In this document: piece after piece, positions 48,169-59,224 of the stretch
Numbering within the stretch: position 1 is the stretch's first letter
Layout of the letters: every line of letters starts with the position of its first letter
Assembly: GCF_032854445.1 (NCBI RefSeq)
Contig: NC_088305.1
Location: 23,593,400-23,657,399 of the forward strand
Source of the DNA: Liolophura sinensis
Lineage: Eukaryota > Mollusca > Polyplacophora > Chitonida > Chitonidae
Length of the DNA stretch: 64,000 nucleotides
Direction of reading: 5' to 3'
Notes under the pieces: generated by a model
What the model was told of the DNA's origin: nothing
Seen by the model: the letters and a program-made list of their open reading frames with translations, nothing else
Databases searched by the model: none
Position numbers and translations under genes: made by a program

Positions 48169-48184
48169 CTCGAGTTAGGGCCTT

Positions 48185-48515
48185 CTGCCTATAGAAGCAC
48201 AATTTAAATATCTGCGAAATGGTGGAAACAACGTCAGCTACCTTCTGCCTACAGAAGCTCAGAGTAGTATTGGTAAAATGGTTGGAAACGTCAACAACCT
48301 TCCGCCTACAGAAGCTCAACGTAAATATCGATGAAATGGTGGTAACAACATCAGGAACCTTCTGCTACAGAAGCTCAACGTAAATATGGGGTGAAATGGT
48401 GGAAACAATGTCAGCATGATTCTGCCTACAGAAGCTCAACGTAAATATCGGTGAAAAGGTGGAACAACGTCAGCATCCTCCTGCCTAAAGAAGCTCAACG
48501 TAAATATCGGTGAAA
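48185..48515 (-). repeat. 60-bp tandem repeat at the exon 11 acceptor
   Basis: About six copies of a 60-bp unit whose gene-strand sequence includes GAGCTTCTGTAGGCAGAAGG, that is a pyrimidine-rich stretch, TAG and purine-rich sequence like a 3' splice site. The copy nearest the gene runs directly into exon 11. Confidence 0.88.
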
Positions 48516-48524
48516 AGGAAACTA

Positions 48525-51145
48525 TTTCCTTGACTATATCATTGAACATTTCCTTGACTATATCTTTGCACATTTCCTTGACTATATCACTGAACATTTC
48601 CTTGACTATATCATTGAACATTTTCTTGACTATATCACTGAACAATTTCTTGACTATATCGTTGAACATTTCCTTGACTATATCACTGAACATTTCCTTG
48701 ACTATATCGTTCAACATTTTCTTGACTATATCACTGAACATTTCCTTGACTATATCATTGAACATTTCCTTGACTATATCGTTGAACATTTCCTTGACTA
48801 TATCATTGAACATTTCCTTGACTATATCACTGAACATTTCCTTGACTATATCACTGAACATTTCTTGACTATATCGATGAACATTTCCTTGACTATATCA
48901 CTGAACATTTCCCTTGACTATATCACTGAACATTTCCTTGACTATATCGTTGAACATTTCCTTGACTATATCATTGAACATTTCCTTGACTATATCATTG
49001 AACATTTCCTTGACTATATCACTGAACATTTCCTTGACTATATCGTTGAACATTTCCTTGACTATATCACTGAACATTTCCTTGACTATATCACTGAACA
49101 TTTCCTTGACTATATCATTCAACATTTCCTTGACTATATCATTGAACATTTCCTTGACTATATCACTGAACATTTCCTTGACTATATCACTGAACATTTC
49201 CTTGACTATATTGCTGAACATTTCCTTGACTATATCGTTGAACATTTCCTTGACAACATCATTAAACATTTCCTTGACTATATCGATGAACATTTCCTTG
49301 ACTATATCATTGAACATTTCCTTGACTAAATCAGTTCAACATTTCCTTGACTATATCACTGAACATTTCCTTGACTATATCGTTCAACATTTCCTTGACT
49401 ATATCACTGAACATTTCCTTGACTATATCGTTGAACATGTCCTTGACTATATCACTGAACATTTCCTTGACTATATCGTTGAACATTTCCTTGACTATAT
49501 CCTTGAACATTTCCTTGACTATATCATTGAACTTTTCCTTGACTATATTGTTGAACATTTCCTTGACTATATCACTGAACATTTCCTTGACTATATCGTT
49601 GAACATTTCCTTGACTATATCGTTGAACATTTCCTTGACTATATCACTGAACATTTCCTTGACTCTGTCGTTGAACATTTCCTTGACTATATCGATGAAC
49701 ATTTCCTTGACTATATCGTTGAACATTTCCTTGACTGTATTACTGAACATTTCTTTGACTATATCACTGAACATTTCCTTGACTATATCGTTCAACATTT
49801 CCTTGACTATATCACTGAACTTTTCCTTGACTATATTGTTGAACATTTCCTTGACTATATCACTGAACATTTCCTTGACTATATCGTTCAACATTTCCTT
49901 GACTATATCGTTGAACATTTCCTTGACTATATCACTGAACATTTCCTTGACCATATCACTGAACATTTCCTTGACTATATCACTGAACATTTCCTTGACT
50001 ATATCACTGAACATTTCCTTGACTATATCGATGAACATTTCCTTGACTATATTGATGAACATTTCCTTGACTATATCGTTGAACATTTCCTTGACTATAT
50101 CCTTGAACATTTCCTTGACTATATCATTGAACATTTCCTTGACTATATCACTGAACATTTCCTTGACTCTGTCGTTGAACATTTCCTTGACTATATCGTT
50201 GAACATTTCCTTGACTATATCACTGAACATTTCCTTGACTCTGTCGTTGAACATTTCCTTGACTATATCGATGAACATTTCCTTGACTATATCGTTGAAC
50301 ATTTCCTTGACTGTATTACTGAACATTTCTTTGGACTATATCACTGAACATTTCCTTGACTATATCGTTCAACATTTCCTTGACTATATCACTGAACTTT
50401 TCCTTGACTATATTGTTGAACATTTCCTTGACTATATCACTGAACATTTCCTTGACTATATCGTTCAACATTTCCTTGACTATATCGTTGAACATTTCCT
50501 TGACTATATCACTGAACATTTCCCTTGACCATATCACTGAACATTTCCTTGACTATATCACTGAACATTTCCTTGACTATATCACTGAACATTTCCTTGA
50601 CTATATCGATGAACATTTCCTTGACTATATCACTGAACATTTCCTTGACCATATCACTGAACATTTCCTTGACTATATCACTGAACATTTCCTTGACTAT
50701 ATCACTGAACATTTCCTTGACTATATCACTGAACATTTCCTTGACTATATCGTTGAACATTTCCTTGACTATATCACTGAACATTTCCTTGACTATATCA
50801 CTGAACATTTCCTTGACTATATCATTGAACATTTCCTTGACTATATCGCTGAACATTTCTTTGACTATATCACTGAACATTTCCTTGACTATATCGTTGA
50901 ACATTTCCTTGACTATATCATTGAACATTTCCTTGACTATATCGCTGAACATTTCTTTGACTATATCACTGAACATTTCCTTGACTATATCGTTGAACAT
51001 TTCCTTGACTATGTCGTTGAACATTTCCTTGACTATATTGATGAACATTTCCTTGGCTATACCAATGACTATTTTCTTGGTAAATTCAATGACTACTTCT
51101 GGACTATGTCAGTTAACATTTCCCAGACTATATTCTAGAACATTT
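48525..51145. repeat. 24-bp minisatellite, about 109 copies, DLEC1 intron 10
   Basis: Unit ttccttgactatatcactga plus acat, with variants at a few positions (the ctg/ttg/atg codon and cac/cgt/cat). It has no stop in three of six frames (plus MFSDIVKE-type repeats on minus), which explains long open frames on both strands. Larger blocks are themselves duplicated, for example 49,7xx against 50,3xx. It begins within 60 bp of the exon 10 donor. Confidence 0.95.
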
Positions 51146-51183
51146 CCAGACTATTTCCTTGAGTCACCTTCTGCCACTGGTAC

Positions 51184-51322
51184 TTGCGTCTTCATCAGTG
51201 TCTGGTTCAGCAGAGTGACCTCCCTTGTCAGGGGAACCTCCAGGTAGACCTCATCCAGATGGAGGTCACTAGACAGCAGACATGCCTGGGGTAGCTGTAC
51301 CTCACCACACACACCAAGCGTA
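51184..51322 (-). CDS. DLEC1: DLEC1 exon 10
   Basis: Acceptor tctgttacag completes a Cys codon with exon 9 and the exon reads TLGVCGEVQLPQACLLSSD, LHLDEVYLEVPL and REVTLLNQTLMKTQ, aligning with vertebrate AEVQKPHVYLQSSQ...TLINGTLLPTQ. The donor is chosen as gtaccagt after CAA (phase 0); an alternative is gtgactca 17 nt further. A decayed copy of the 5' half lies at 51,379-51,466. A 2.6-kb 24-bp array begins almost at the donor. Confidence 0.8.
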
Positions 51323-51378
51323 CTGTAACAGAGAAAAGAGGAAGAGATATCAGAGTGAAATATGTATGGTGACCCCCA

Positions 51379-51466
51379 GGGTAGACCTCATCCAGGCAGA
51401 GGTCACTAGACGGCAGACATGCCTGGGGTAGCTGTACCTCACCACACACTGAGTGTACTGTAACAG
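51379..51466 (-). pseudogene. Decayed duplicate of DLEC1 exon 10 (5' half)
   Basis: An 88-bp segment nearly repeats 51,241-51,330, including the acceptor tctctgttacag and VQLPQACL coding sequence. A two-base loss in the TGTGTG stretch shifts the frame relative to the acceptor, so splicing to it would give an early TGA. The flanking intron is duplicated too (gagatatc.. / gatataaa). Confidence 0.85.
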
Positions 51467-51902
51467 AGAAATGAGGCATAGATATAAAGTAGACTATATC
51501 TACAAATGTGATACTGAATTCTGGAGACCGTTATTGCCAAATGCTATTTGGTGAATGCCACATGATCAATTAAACATTTTCTAAACAAATACATTAAACT
51601 AAGGTATATGTATAATATGAGCTTACAAAAAGTGTTTGAAGTCAAAATTCTTGCAATTTCCCCTTCTCCTGTACAGAAGTTGAGATCAGATTACCAGCCA
51701 CTCGCAGGCAAGACAGGTTTTGATTCTTCTGTTCTATAAGCCGTGGGTTAGAAGACCATCTGATTGCATCTTCAGAATTACAACAAGAGTGACATACATA
51801 TCTACAACTATATAGTTGGATACTAAAAGTTCCAGATCAATTTTGACCTTTTATCCAACACTAACACGTAGCACATGACCAGTACATCTGTTAATAACTC
51901 AC

Positions 51903-52046
51903 CAATCCTGTCCATCTGCAACCAGCACCCGGAACATGGTTTTCAACGACTGGGCATGAGTTGGCGTGAAGGTAACTGTCAAGGTCTGACTCGCCAGGGG
52001 TTTGAGGTCACCAGAGTCTGGGCTGAAGGTGAATTGGGGAGGGAGT
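51903..52046 (-). CDS. DLEC1: DLEC1 exon 9
   Basis: Acceptor tccttgtag, donor gtgagtta. The 144-nt exon encodes LPPQFTFSPDSGDLKPLASQ, TLTVTFTPTHAQSLKT and MFRVLVADGQD. F-x-x-P-x-x-G and the F-T-P strand are typical of ASH/MSP. Phase 2 in, phase 2 out. The upstream end is certain by splice signal, yet the incoming phase does not match exon 8. Confidence 0.88.
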
Positions 52047-52993
52047 CTACAAGGACATGACAAAAAGAAGCAGACGCACTGATTAAACACCGACATGGCT
52101 CAGTACTTAGCCCACTGCTAATACGCTCCTCACAATCAGCTTCAACACACAGTTAATCATTTCTAATGTTATGGAAATAATCACCTATTAATTAATTCAT
52201 CCTGCGGCACTATACAGTTACCTGAATTAAATTATACAGATGTCTATTACCTAGAAGTATGCAACTTCTCTACAGCTAGTCTCTGCAGTATTTACACTTT
52301 ATGAATAAAGAGACGTCCATCACCTAGAGGTATGAAACTTCCCTATGAAAATTACGACAACAGAGAGTTTTGTAAAAGGACAACAATGTCTTTGATAGTA
52401 ACTGTTTTAAAGTTGACTGGAAATATAAAAATAGTCACTGGGTTATTAACTGCAGAGCGAAAAGCATAGTTTTTAAATACAGAATGTAATGTGTAACGTA
52501 ACACTAGCTACAGGGAAGATGCCAACTTCTAGGTACCGGTAATGGACTTCTGACAGTTATATAATCACAGATAGCATAACCTCACTCTTCTACACTACAC
52601 TGCAGGTTCTGACAGCTGGACCACCACTTGGGATGATTTCCCGTGGAATTTACTGACTGAATATAATCAGTCCTGTTGCCACAGTAACCTTCAGATGGCA
52701 CCATTCTATACATGACATTTATACAAATAGCATCTTTCAAACAGCTTTAGTACCAAGATTATTTTCTCCTAAATCACATACCGCGACATCATTTCATTTT
52801 ACAAAATTTTTGTGATCATTTATTGCATATAAAAATGTCACATCAATTATTAATGATCACAGTGAATTAATTTCAAAATATTAACACATATTTGCATTCA
52901 CTGTATGCCATACCTTAAAACAACGATTTCCAAGCAAGTGTAAAGAAAAAAGCAGTTTCAAAGCAGAATCTGTTTAATTAATACAGTGCTTAC

Positions 52994-53152
52994 AGATTCA
53001 TCTTCTATCTCCTCCAGCTTTGTCCATTCCTCTATACGCCAGCTGGTGGTAACCTGGCACATGTTGGTGAGAGTAATCTCCCTTGTAATGGACTGACCAA
53101 GATGGGCCAGGCCAAAGTTCACATCAGGTTCCTCGATACATATCTCTGGGCC
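52994..53152 (-). CDS. DLEC1: DLEC1 exon 8
   Basis: Acceptor ttgattacag, donor gtaagcac. The 159-nt exon (53 codons) encodes GPEICIEEPDVNFGLAHLGQ then TLTNMCQVTTSWRIEEW and an acidic tail EEIEDES. Pattern 'F-G-x-x-x-x-G-Q' then 'N...W' is the beginning of an ASH module. Phase 0 on both sides. The next exon needs two bases it does not supply, so a short exon may be missing (see findings). Confidence 0.9.
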
Positions 53153-53237
53153 CTGTAATCAAACAAAAATGATATCAACAAACAATAAGTTATCAGAAAA
53201 CATAGCATCACTTAACAAACATGTCTAAGTGACCAGG

Positions 53238-53512
53238 TCAAATTTATTTATTTATTGGGTAGGTGTTTTACGCCCTACTCAAGAATATTTCCCTTATACG
53301 ACATAGTCCAGCATTATGGTGGGAGGAAACCGAGCAGAGCCCAGAAGGAAACCCACGACCATCCACAGGTTGCTGACAGATCTTCCAACATAAGTTTGGA
53401 GAGGAAGCCAGCATGAGCTGGACTTGATTTCACTTCAACCGCACTGATGAGAGGCCCTTGAGCCTTTGCACTGCGCTGGTGTGCTAACTGGCCACGAAGG
53501 ACCCTAAAACCC
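53238..53512 (-). mobile_element. SINE A, full length (DLEC1 intron 7)
   Basis: Tail (tattgggtaggtgttttacg) through gaggaagccagcatgagctg to the head ending gtgctaactggccacg. Confidence 0.9.
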
Positions 53513-53887
53513 GTCTAAAGATTGATATTAAATCAAAAGAGCATAATCAAGTGAACACATACACCTAACCTGGAATACAACAAGTCTATTATGAAGTTGG
53601 ACCATATACACATCAATCAGTCAATTCTATGTGTGCACTGGCTACTTCCTATAACAACCACACTTGCCAACATCATCACAATACCTCGGTGAGCTCTTAG
53701 TAAAAATGACACATATAACACTGATGTTACCAATGGAACAACAAGACAAAAAACTATAAAGGGTTAAAATTAAAAGAATGCAGGCGTTTTTCTACATGTC
53801 CCATATACATGACATCAGTCTTCATCAGTAATGCCTGCATGTAATAAATGTTTCACTTGCATGCCATTGCATGTTTTGCTGTTTCAC

Positions 53888-54018
53888 CTTGAACTCTGCC
53901 TCCACGTGCAGGTGAACTGGTTCCTGTAGGTTGTCCACAAAACACAGCAGGGTCTGGTCAATCTTCCCTGGGTGCGAGCCCGTGATGCTCAGCTCCAAAT
54001 CCAGAGCCATGCCAGGAC
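53888..54018 (-). CDS. DLEC1: DLEC1 exon 7
   Basis: Acceptor tgtgtacag, donor gtgaaaca. The 131-nt exon encodes PGMALDLELSITGSHPGK then TLLCFVDNLQEPVHLHVEAEFK, corresponding to the FTG...LLCEIED...VVLHIEAVFK strands of vertebrate DLEC1. Phase 1 in, phase 0 out. Confidence 0.92.
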
Positions 54019-54654
54019 CTGTACACACATCGGGATAAAAGTCATCATTACTTATTTACTTTATACACGCTGTAATTCTTCTCGGATTTCTGACAATTTC
54101 AACTATCCCTGTCCAGGTATATAAACTTCTGAGAACCACGCTGAAGGAGGCATACCTTGAAATATATGCAGCTTTTTGCAAAGCAGTGCTTGGGTTTAAT
54201 GGCAGGTTCTACACCCATCAATGTAATACGATTATAGAGCGAAATCTATAGCATTGTCTTAGTTTCTTGAAACATTTGGGCTCCAAACTGTTTTTCATGC
54301 CCAAACTAATCCATATGTATTGAAGTAACAAGTAATTTAAACCCAAAACATGAAAATTTATCAATAGAAAGATTAGTTTTGACACACATATTTTTTTCAA
54401 TTAAAGAAGAGAAAGCTCTCAATGGGGTTCATTTTATTAATTTTAAAAAATTCTTCACACAATCTTGGGGTACATGTAAGTAACTTCCACTACTTTGTCT
54501 AGATAAGGTCATAGTTTAATATGACAGCTTGGGTCCCTTCTTTTCATTTCTTAGCTTGATTAGTGTTACATGTAAACTAGTATTTCTGACTTCTAAATAA
54601 GTTTTCTGGTTTTTGGTTGGGGAATACAGTGTGCTGAGTGAATCAACCTTCCTG

Positions 54655-54892
54655 ACTTAAAGCCACAGCTGAGATGGATCAAGTCTGGTACCTGATAACC
54701 ATGACAACTTCCTCACTTAAAGCCACAGCTGAGATGGATCAAGCCTGCTACCTGATAACCATGACAACTTCCTCACTTAAAGCCACAGCTGAGATGGATC
54801 AAGCCTGCTACCTGATAACCATGACAACTTCCTCACTTAAAGCCACAGCTGAGATGGATCATGCCTGCTACCTGATAACCATGACAACTACC
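54655..54892. repeat. 60-bp tandem repeat, four copies
   Basis: Near-identical units beginning cctcacttaaagccacagct and ending ctgataaccatgacaact. Inside DLEC1 intron 6. The copies differ by single bases, so the array is young. Confidence 0.93.
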
Positions 54893-55335
54893 TGACACTG
54901 GCCAGGGGCTAACGAACCAAGAAAACAAGACCTTATCCAAATGAAGCCACGAGAGCCAATCACTCCTTCTTAAGACCGTAACAGACTTTGTACACCATAC
55001 TGAACTCTAAAGTCAGTGACATTGTTTACGGGCCATTCTTTAAATAGATATTTGCAATCTTCTACTCTGATATATTTACCAATCATGAAGAGGAGAAACG
55101 ACTTGACTAAAATTGTAAAATTCATTTCGTCTAAAGCAGGCTCACAATGGGCTTACAAGATAACGTACAATTCAGCTGAAATGCAAATCAACCTATGCAT
55201 AAAAGCTGTTGATCTGCCATGCTAATTACATGCACCTTTACTTGGCTATTGATGTATAGCTCATATATAACTGGACTCTCACTACAGCTTATAACGTCAG
55301 TTAGCCTGGATTCCAATGCTCGCCACTGCTCTCTA

Positions 55336-56062
55336 ATCGAGTGAGTGAGTGCTTGGGGTTAAACGTCGTACTCAACAATTTTTCAGTCATATGACGACGA
55401 AGGAATCCTTAGGGTGCATGTACGTGTAATGTGCCTCCTTCTTGCAGGACGGATTTCCACTCCTCTTTTATTTAGTGCTGCTTCACTGAGACGATTTACC
55501 GAAGGCAAGTAAGCTGCCCCGCCCGAGCCATTATACTGATACGGGTCAACCAGTCATTGCACTATCCTCTTCATGCTGAACACCAAGCGAGGAAGTTACA
55601 ACTTCCTCTTTTAAAGTGTTAGGTGTGACTCGATCAAGGATTGATCCTGGATCTACTGGTCCCGAAGCAGATGCTCTACCAGCTGTGCTATTCGGGCCAG
55701 TAATCGAGTGAGTGAGCGAGTACAGGGGATTAAACATCGTGCTTAACAATTCTGCAGTTATATGATGACGAAGGAGTTCATACAAGAGTGCAAACCATGA
55801 ACCTCCTTGTTGCATGATGGATTTTCATCACTCTTTTATCTAGTGCTGCTTCACTGAGATGACTTACCAAAAGCAAGTAAGCCACCCCGTCCAAGCCATT
55901 ATATTGATACAGGTCAACCAGTCATTGCACTTTCCCTTAACGCTAAATGCCAAGCGTGGCAGCTACAACATTCTCTTTTAAAGTCGTGACCCCACCCAGG
56001 ATTGACCCTGGATCTCCCACCCTAGAAGCGGATGCTCTACCAAATGAGCCATCAGGGCTGGT
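55336..56062 (-). mobile_element. Two SINE B copies in tandem (DLEC1 intron 6)
   Basis: Complete copies at 55,336-55,704 and 55,704-56,062, head to tail in the same orientation, each with GTGAGTGAG repeats and a tRNA-like head. The second is more diverged and ends about 40 bp from exon 6. Confidence 0.9.
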
Positions 56063-56103
56063 GCACTCTAATCAAAGAACTAGCTGAAAATGAATTGACT
56101 TAC

Positions 56104-56197
56104 CCAGCTCTCCAAAAGATGGTTCCACTTCTAGGATGTGATCCTCTGTATAGGAGCGCCAGTGGAACACGATTCCACTGTAGCTGTGGTTCACCAG
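56104..56197 (-). CDS. DLEC1: DLEC1 exon 6
   Basis: Acceptor caccctcag, donor gtaagtca. The 94-nt exon encodes LVNHSYSGIVFHWRSYTED then HILEVEPSFGELG. The W and the EVEP-x-x-G motif are the core of an ASH/MSP module and align with the vertebrate HIIEVEPGTG segment. One base (G) is left for exon 7. A pair of tRNA-derived SINEs lies upstream in coordinates' left intron, at 55.3-56.06 kb. Confidence 0.92.
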
Positions 56198-56564
56198 CTG
56201 AGGGTGGGATGGGAAGAACAAGACACATAAGAGTGAGCTTGAATATTTGTGAGACAACCTCAGTCATAATTCTGTTTGAATCGAATCAGATGTGAAAGTA
56301 ACAACCTGTTAATATATACAGAATCTAATGTGCTTGGCTGATATGAGAAATAGGCAATACCAGGCCATTCCTGGCCAAAGATGAATTTTAGGTATGGGAG
56401 ATTTATTCAGGCATGATAAAGGCTGCAACGTAGTGGCTTTCTAACAGTATCTCGACTGTCAGCCAATCAGCATCGATTCTGTATCCCTTTAATAAAAGTT
56501 TTTTAATTCTTGAAGTTAAACGAACATAAATTGAAAACCGGGATCCACTAAACTGTTAACTCAC

Positions 56565-56704
56565 CACGACTTGTTTCTTGACTGTGACCCCCACTAAAAA
56601 TGTGCCAGGAATAATCATAGCATATGGATGAAGAACGACATTCAAGGGGACACACTTCCCCTTCACCTCCACTTCTAGGACTGTTTTATCCTCGAACGCA
56701 GGCA
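56565..56704 (-). CDS. DLEC1: DLEC1 exon 5
   Basis: Acceptor ttgctccag, donor gtgagtta. The 140-nt exon encodes MPAFEDKTVLEVEVKGKCVP then NVVLHPYAMIIPGTFLVGV and TVKKQVV. The segment is very close to vertebrate DLEC1 (VEVKG, EPYALIIPG, VKK), among the best conserved parts of the protein. Phase 1 in, phase 0 out. Confidence 0.94.
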
Positions 56705-56929
56705 CTGGAGCAACACAGACATAGATGGTAAGTCTAAAACTGTTGTGAACATGATGTAAAATGACAGAGCTTCAAAAATCAACAACATTTATACATATGC
56801 AGCCCAGTGAACTAATTACTCAGACTTTTTATTGTGATCATCAGTGACAATTCCGCATTTGTTTACATATTTGCTAAATGGCATGTTCAATCCATTATTG
56901 TAGCAATGACTTGTATGTATATATGTACT

Positions 56930-57180
56930 GTGTCTTCTTGTGGCAGGGAGATTCCATGTTACCAAAGTGCTGCTGCCACTGAACTATCATGCCGAAGACA
57001 CCAGACATGACACCCCTACCCAGTCACATTATACTGACACCAGGACAACCAGTCATGTTTTCTTGCTCTAACCTCTCAGTGCCAAGTGGCAAGCAAGGCA
57101 GCAAACAAGTACCATTTTTAACATCTTTGGTATGACCCGACCTGGGTTTGATCCCGGGTTTCCTTGACTTCGAGCATTGA
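56930..57180 (-). mobile_element. SINE C partial copy (DLEC1 intron 4)
   Basis: Shares tgctctaacctctcagtgcc, aacaagtaccatttttaa and acccgacctgggtttgatcc with the copy at 15.1-15.35 kb. Confidence 0.72.
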
Positions 57181-57462
57181 TTTTGTAAATCTAATACTAT
57201 AATCATGGCCAGGAACTAACCTAAACCCGTTACAGCATAAAGGTAAAGAAAAATCACATCACATCCCTGAACTAAAATTGTAAAGCAGAAATCTGCATAC
57301 ATGACGGTTTATTAACTAATCCCACAATGTGGCCTAGTGCTTAAATGTTGGTCTAATTAAATTCAGACCAACATTTTAGCTAGATCAGCCATCCAGCAGT
57401 GATCCTCATTTAACAGACACACATTATGACTAAATACAAACAGTAAGATCTGATGCACTTAC

Positions 57463-57613
57463 TGGATGCAAGCAGACTACTGTCAGAAGTTTTCTCCCTA
57501 GCTTCCGATTCAGTTGACATGACTGATGACACCTCTGACAGGGAGGACACATCTGGCGGGGTGGGAGGAATCTGCTTCAGCTGCATGTGTAACACACTGG
57601 AGAAATCCCCTAC
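57463..57613 (-). CDS. DLEC1: DLEC1 exon 4
   Basis: Acceptor ttttgccacag, donor gtaagtgc. The 151-nt exon encodes VGDFSSVLHMQLKQIPPTPP followed by a Ser/Glu/Thr-rich, probably disordered linker ending SLLAS. This matches the FHSVLQM... region of vertebrate DLEC1. It leaves one base (A). A 21-bp tandem array sits right at its acceptor. Confidence 0.9.
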
Positions 57614-57614
57614 C

Positions 57615-57705
57615 TGTGGCAAAACAAATGGTAGCAAAATGTACACAAATGGTGGCAAAATGTACAGAAATGGTGGCAAAATGTACACAAATGGTCCAAA
57701 AAATG
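57615..57705 (-). repeat. 21-bp tandem repeat at the exon 4 acceptor
   Basis: Four copies of ggtggcaaaatgtacacaaat on the plus strand. On the gene strand the unit is ATTTGTGTACATTTTGCCACC, which resembles the real acceptor tract CATTTGTTTTGCCACAG. Confidence 0.88.
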
Positions 57706-58053
57706 TTCACTAAGAGTGACCAATGTATACATACATCCAAAATGTGCTCGCAGAGAGAAAATAAAAGATAATTCTCAAACAATGCCAACTCAAAAATAAA
57801 GATTAGAATTTTTAAGGTTTTTGTTCATCGTATAAATACATGTAAACTTTTGCATTTAGGATTAGGCAAGAAATAATGTGTGCACACTTATTCCTTAGCA
57901 TGTGCAGACCCGTTTTCCATTAATTCCTTTCTTTCTTTCTTCCTCCCTAACCTCTGACCAGTAAGGTTACATTGCTGCCAAGCTGCCAAGTTAAGGCTTG
58001 CCTACCAGCCATGTCCAAATTAAAGATTAATAACAAATGAATAAAAATATTAC

Positions 58054-58273
58054 CTTAGGCGGGGCAAAGGTGACCTTGAACTCCATGGTGTCATCTGCAG
58101 GCAATATGCCACTGGAAGGGTGAATGCTGAAGACCGAGTCAATGTCGCTCACCCTCCCAGAGGCCAGTCTCATAGTAGTTGCAGTCTCCTCATCTGAGTT
58201 ATCTGCACCTGGTAAGACTGGTGTCTTCAGCAAAGGTTTGTAGATGTCCCACACAAAGTGCATGTTAACATTA
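58054..58273 (-). CDS. DLEC1: DLEC1 exon 3
   Basis: The acceptor follows a poly(T) tract (minus strand) and ends in cag; the donor is gtaatatt. The 220-nt exon encodes NVNMHFVWDIYKPLLK, an acidic insert, then VFSIHPSSGILPADD and EFKVTFAPPK, the hallmark late strands of an ASH/MSP module (F-x-I-x-P-x-x-G-x-L). Phase 2 in, phase 0 out. The A/T tract beside the acceptor is a 20-base homopolymer. Confidence 0.92.
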
Positions 58274-58359
58274 CTGAAAAAAAAAAAAAAAAAAAAGGAC
58301 AGGATTTAAATTACAAGTTTAACTTAACAATGATCACAGTTGCATATTTTGATATACAT

Positions 58360-58445
58360 GAAACCCACAACCATCTGCAGGTTGCTGCAGACCTACCCAC
58401 GTACAGCTGGAGGGGAAGCCAGGAGTTTGTTGAAGCTATCTGCTG
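58360..58445 (-). mobile_element. SINE A fragment, paired with 59.1 kb copy
   Basis: Ends gaagccaggagtttgttgaa, then agctatctgctgaaggacac. The copy at 58,925-59,140 ends with the same non-SINE sequence, so both descend from one inserted copy that was then duplicated. Confidence 0.75.
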
Positions 58446-58924
58446 AAGGACACCGCTAACAAAATTAATGCAATGTACATTGTGTGGACAATCATATAAA
58501 AAATAAAATTTTGTTTACAAGTAAATAAAGCTCTGCTGGAGCTGCTATGTATTTCTCAACTAAACAGTAATCATTCTATTGAACCATGGCTAGAGTTAAT
58601 GGAAATTCATTACAAATGTTTTAAATAAACTAGATCACATGTATTGCCATTGGTAAATTTGAATGTCTAACAATGTCAGAATTATACAGACACATCACAA
58701 ATTCAGTGAAAGACAAAAGGCCTCCTCTCAATTACACCTATTTTCACACCAAAGCAGCTATGGTGTAATGCAGGAAGTGAGACTTTGTCCACTGCAGTGT
58801 GTACATTACTTGTATGTCATGATAGGGGGGACTATGTCTGAGGCAATAGCTGGTCAAAAATCATGACGTGTCGCAGAAATGTCAATATATTGAATATGTA
58901 CACTCGACAGAGTTCGTTGATTTA

Positions 58925-59140
58925 ATTATTTATTTATTTATTTATTTATTTGATTGGCGTTTTAAGCTGTGCTCAAGAATATTTCACTTATACAATGGCG
59001 GCCAACCTTATGGTGGGAGGAAACCGGGCAGAGCACTGGGGAAACCCATGACCATCCGAGGGTTTTTGGCAGACCTTCCCACATACAGCCGGAGAGGAAG
59101 CCAGGAGTTCATTAAAGCTCTCTATTGTAGGACACATGTT
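58925..59140 (-). mobile_element. SINE A, head lost (DLEC1 intron 2)
   Basis: (TTTA)n tail, gattggcgttttaagctgtg, the complete middle part, then gaagccaggagttcattaaa instead of the usual head. Confidence 0.85.
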
Positions 59141-59224
59141 CGTGTATTTTATTCGGTAGTGGATTTCTAAATTTCCTCGAAATGACTTTAGAAGGTCTAT
59201 GCTGGGATTTCAGTCTTGTCAGTG

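Noticed and set aside
48898-51048. Long open frames (up to 477 codons plus strand, 331 codons minus strand)
   Set aside because: They are products of a 24-bp repeat whose unit has no stop in three frames. No splice, start or similarity evidence, and the exon 10 frame does not lead into them.
51228-51479. 83-codon minus-strand frame
   Set aside because: Spans the decayed exon 10 copy and the wrong frame of the real exon 10.
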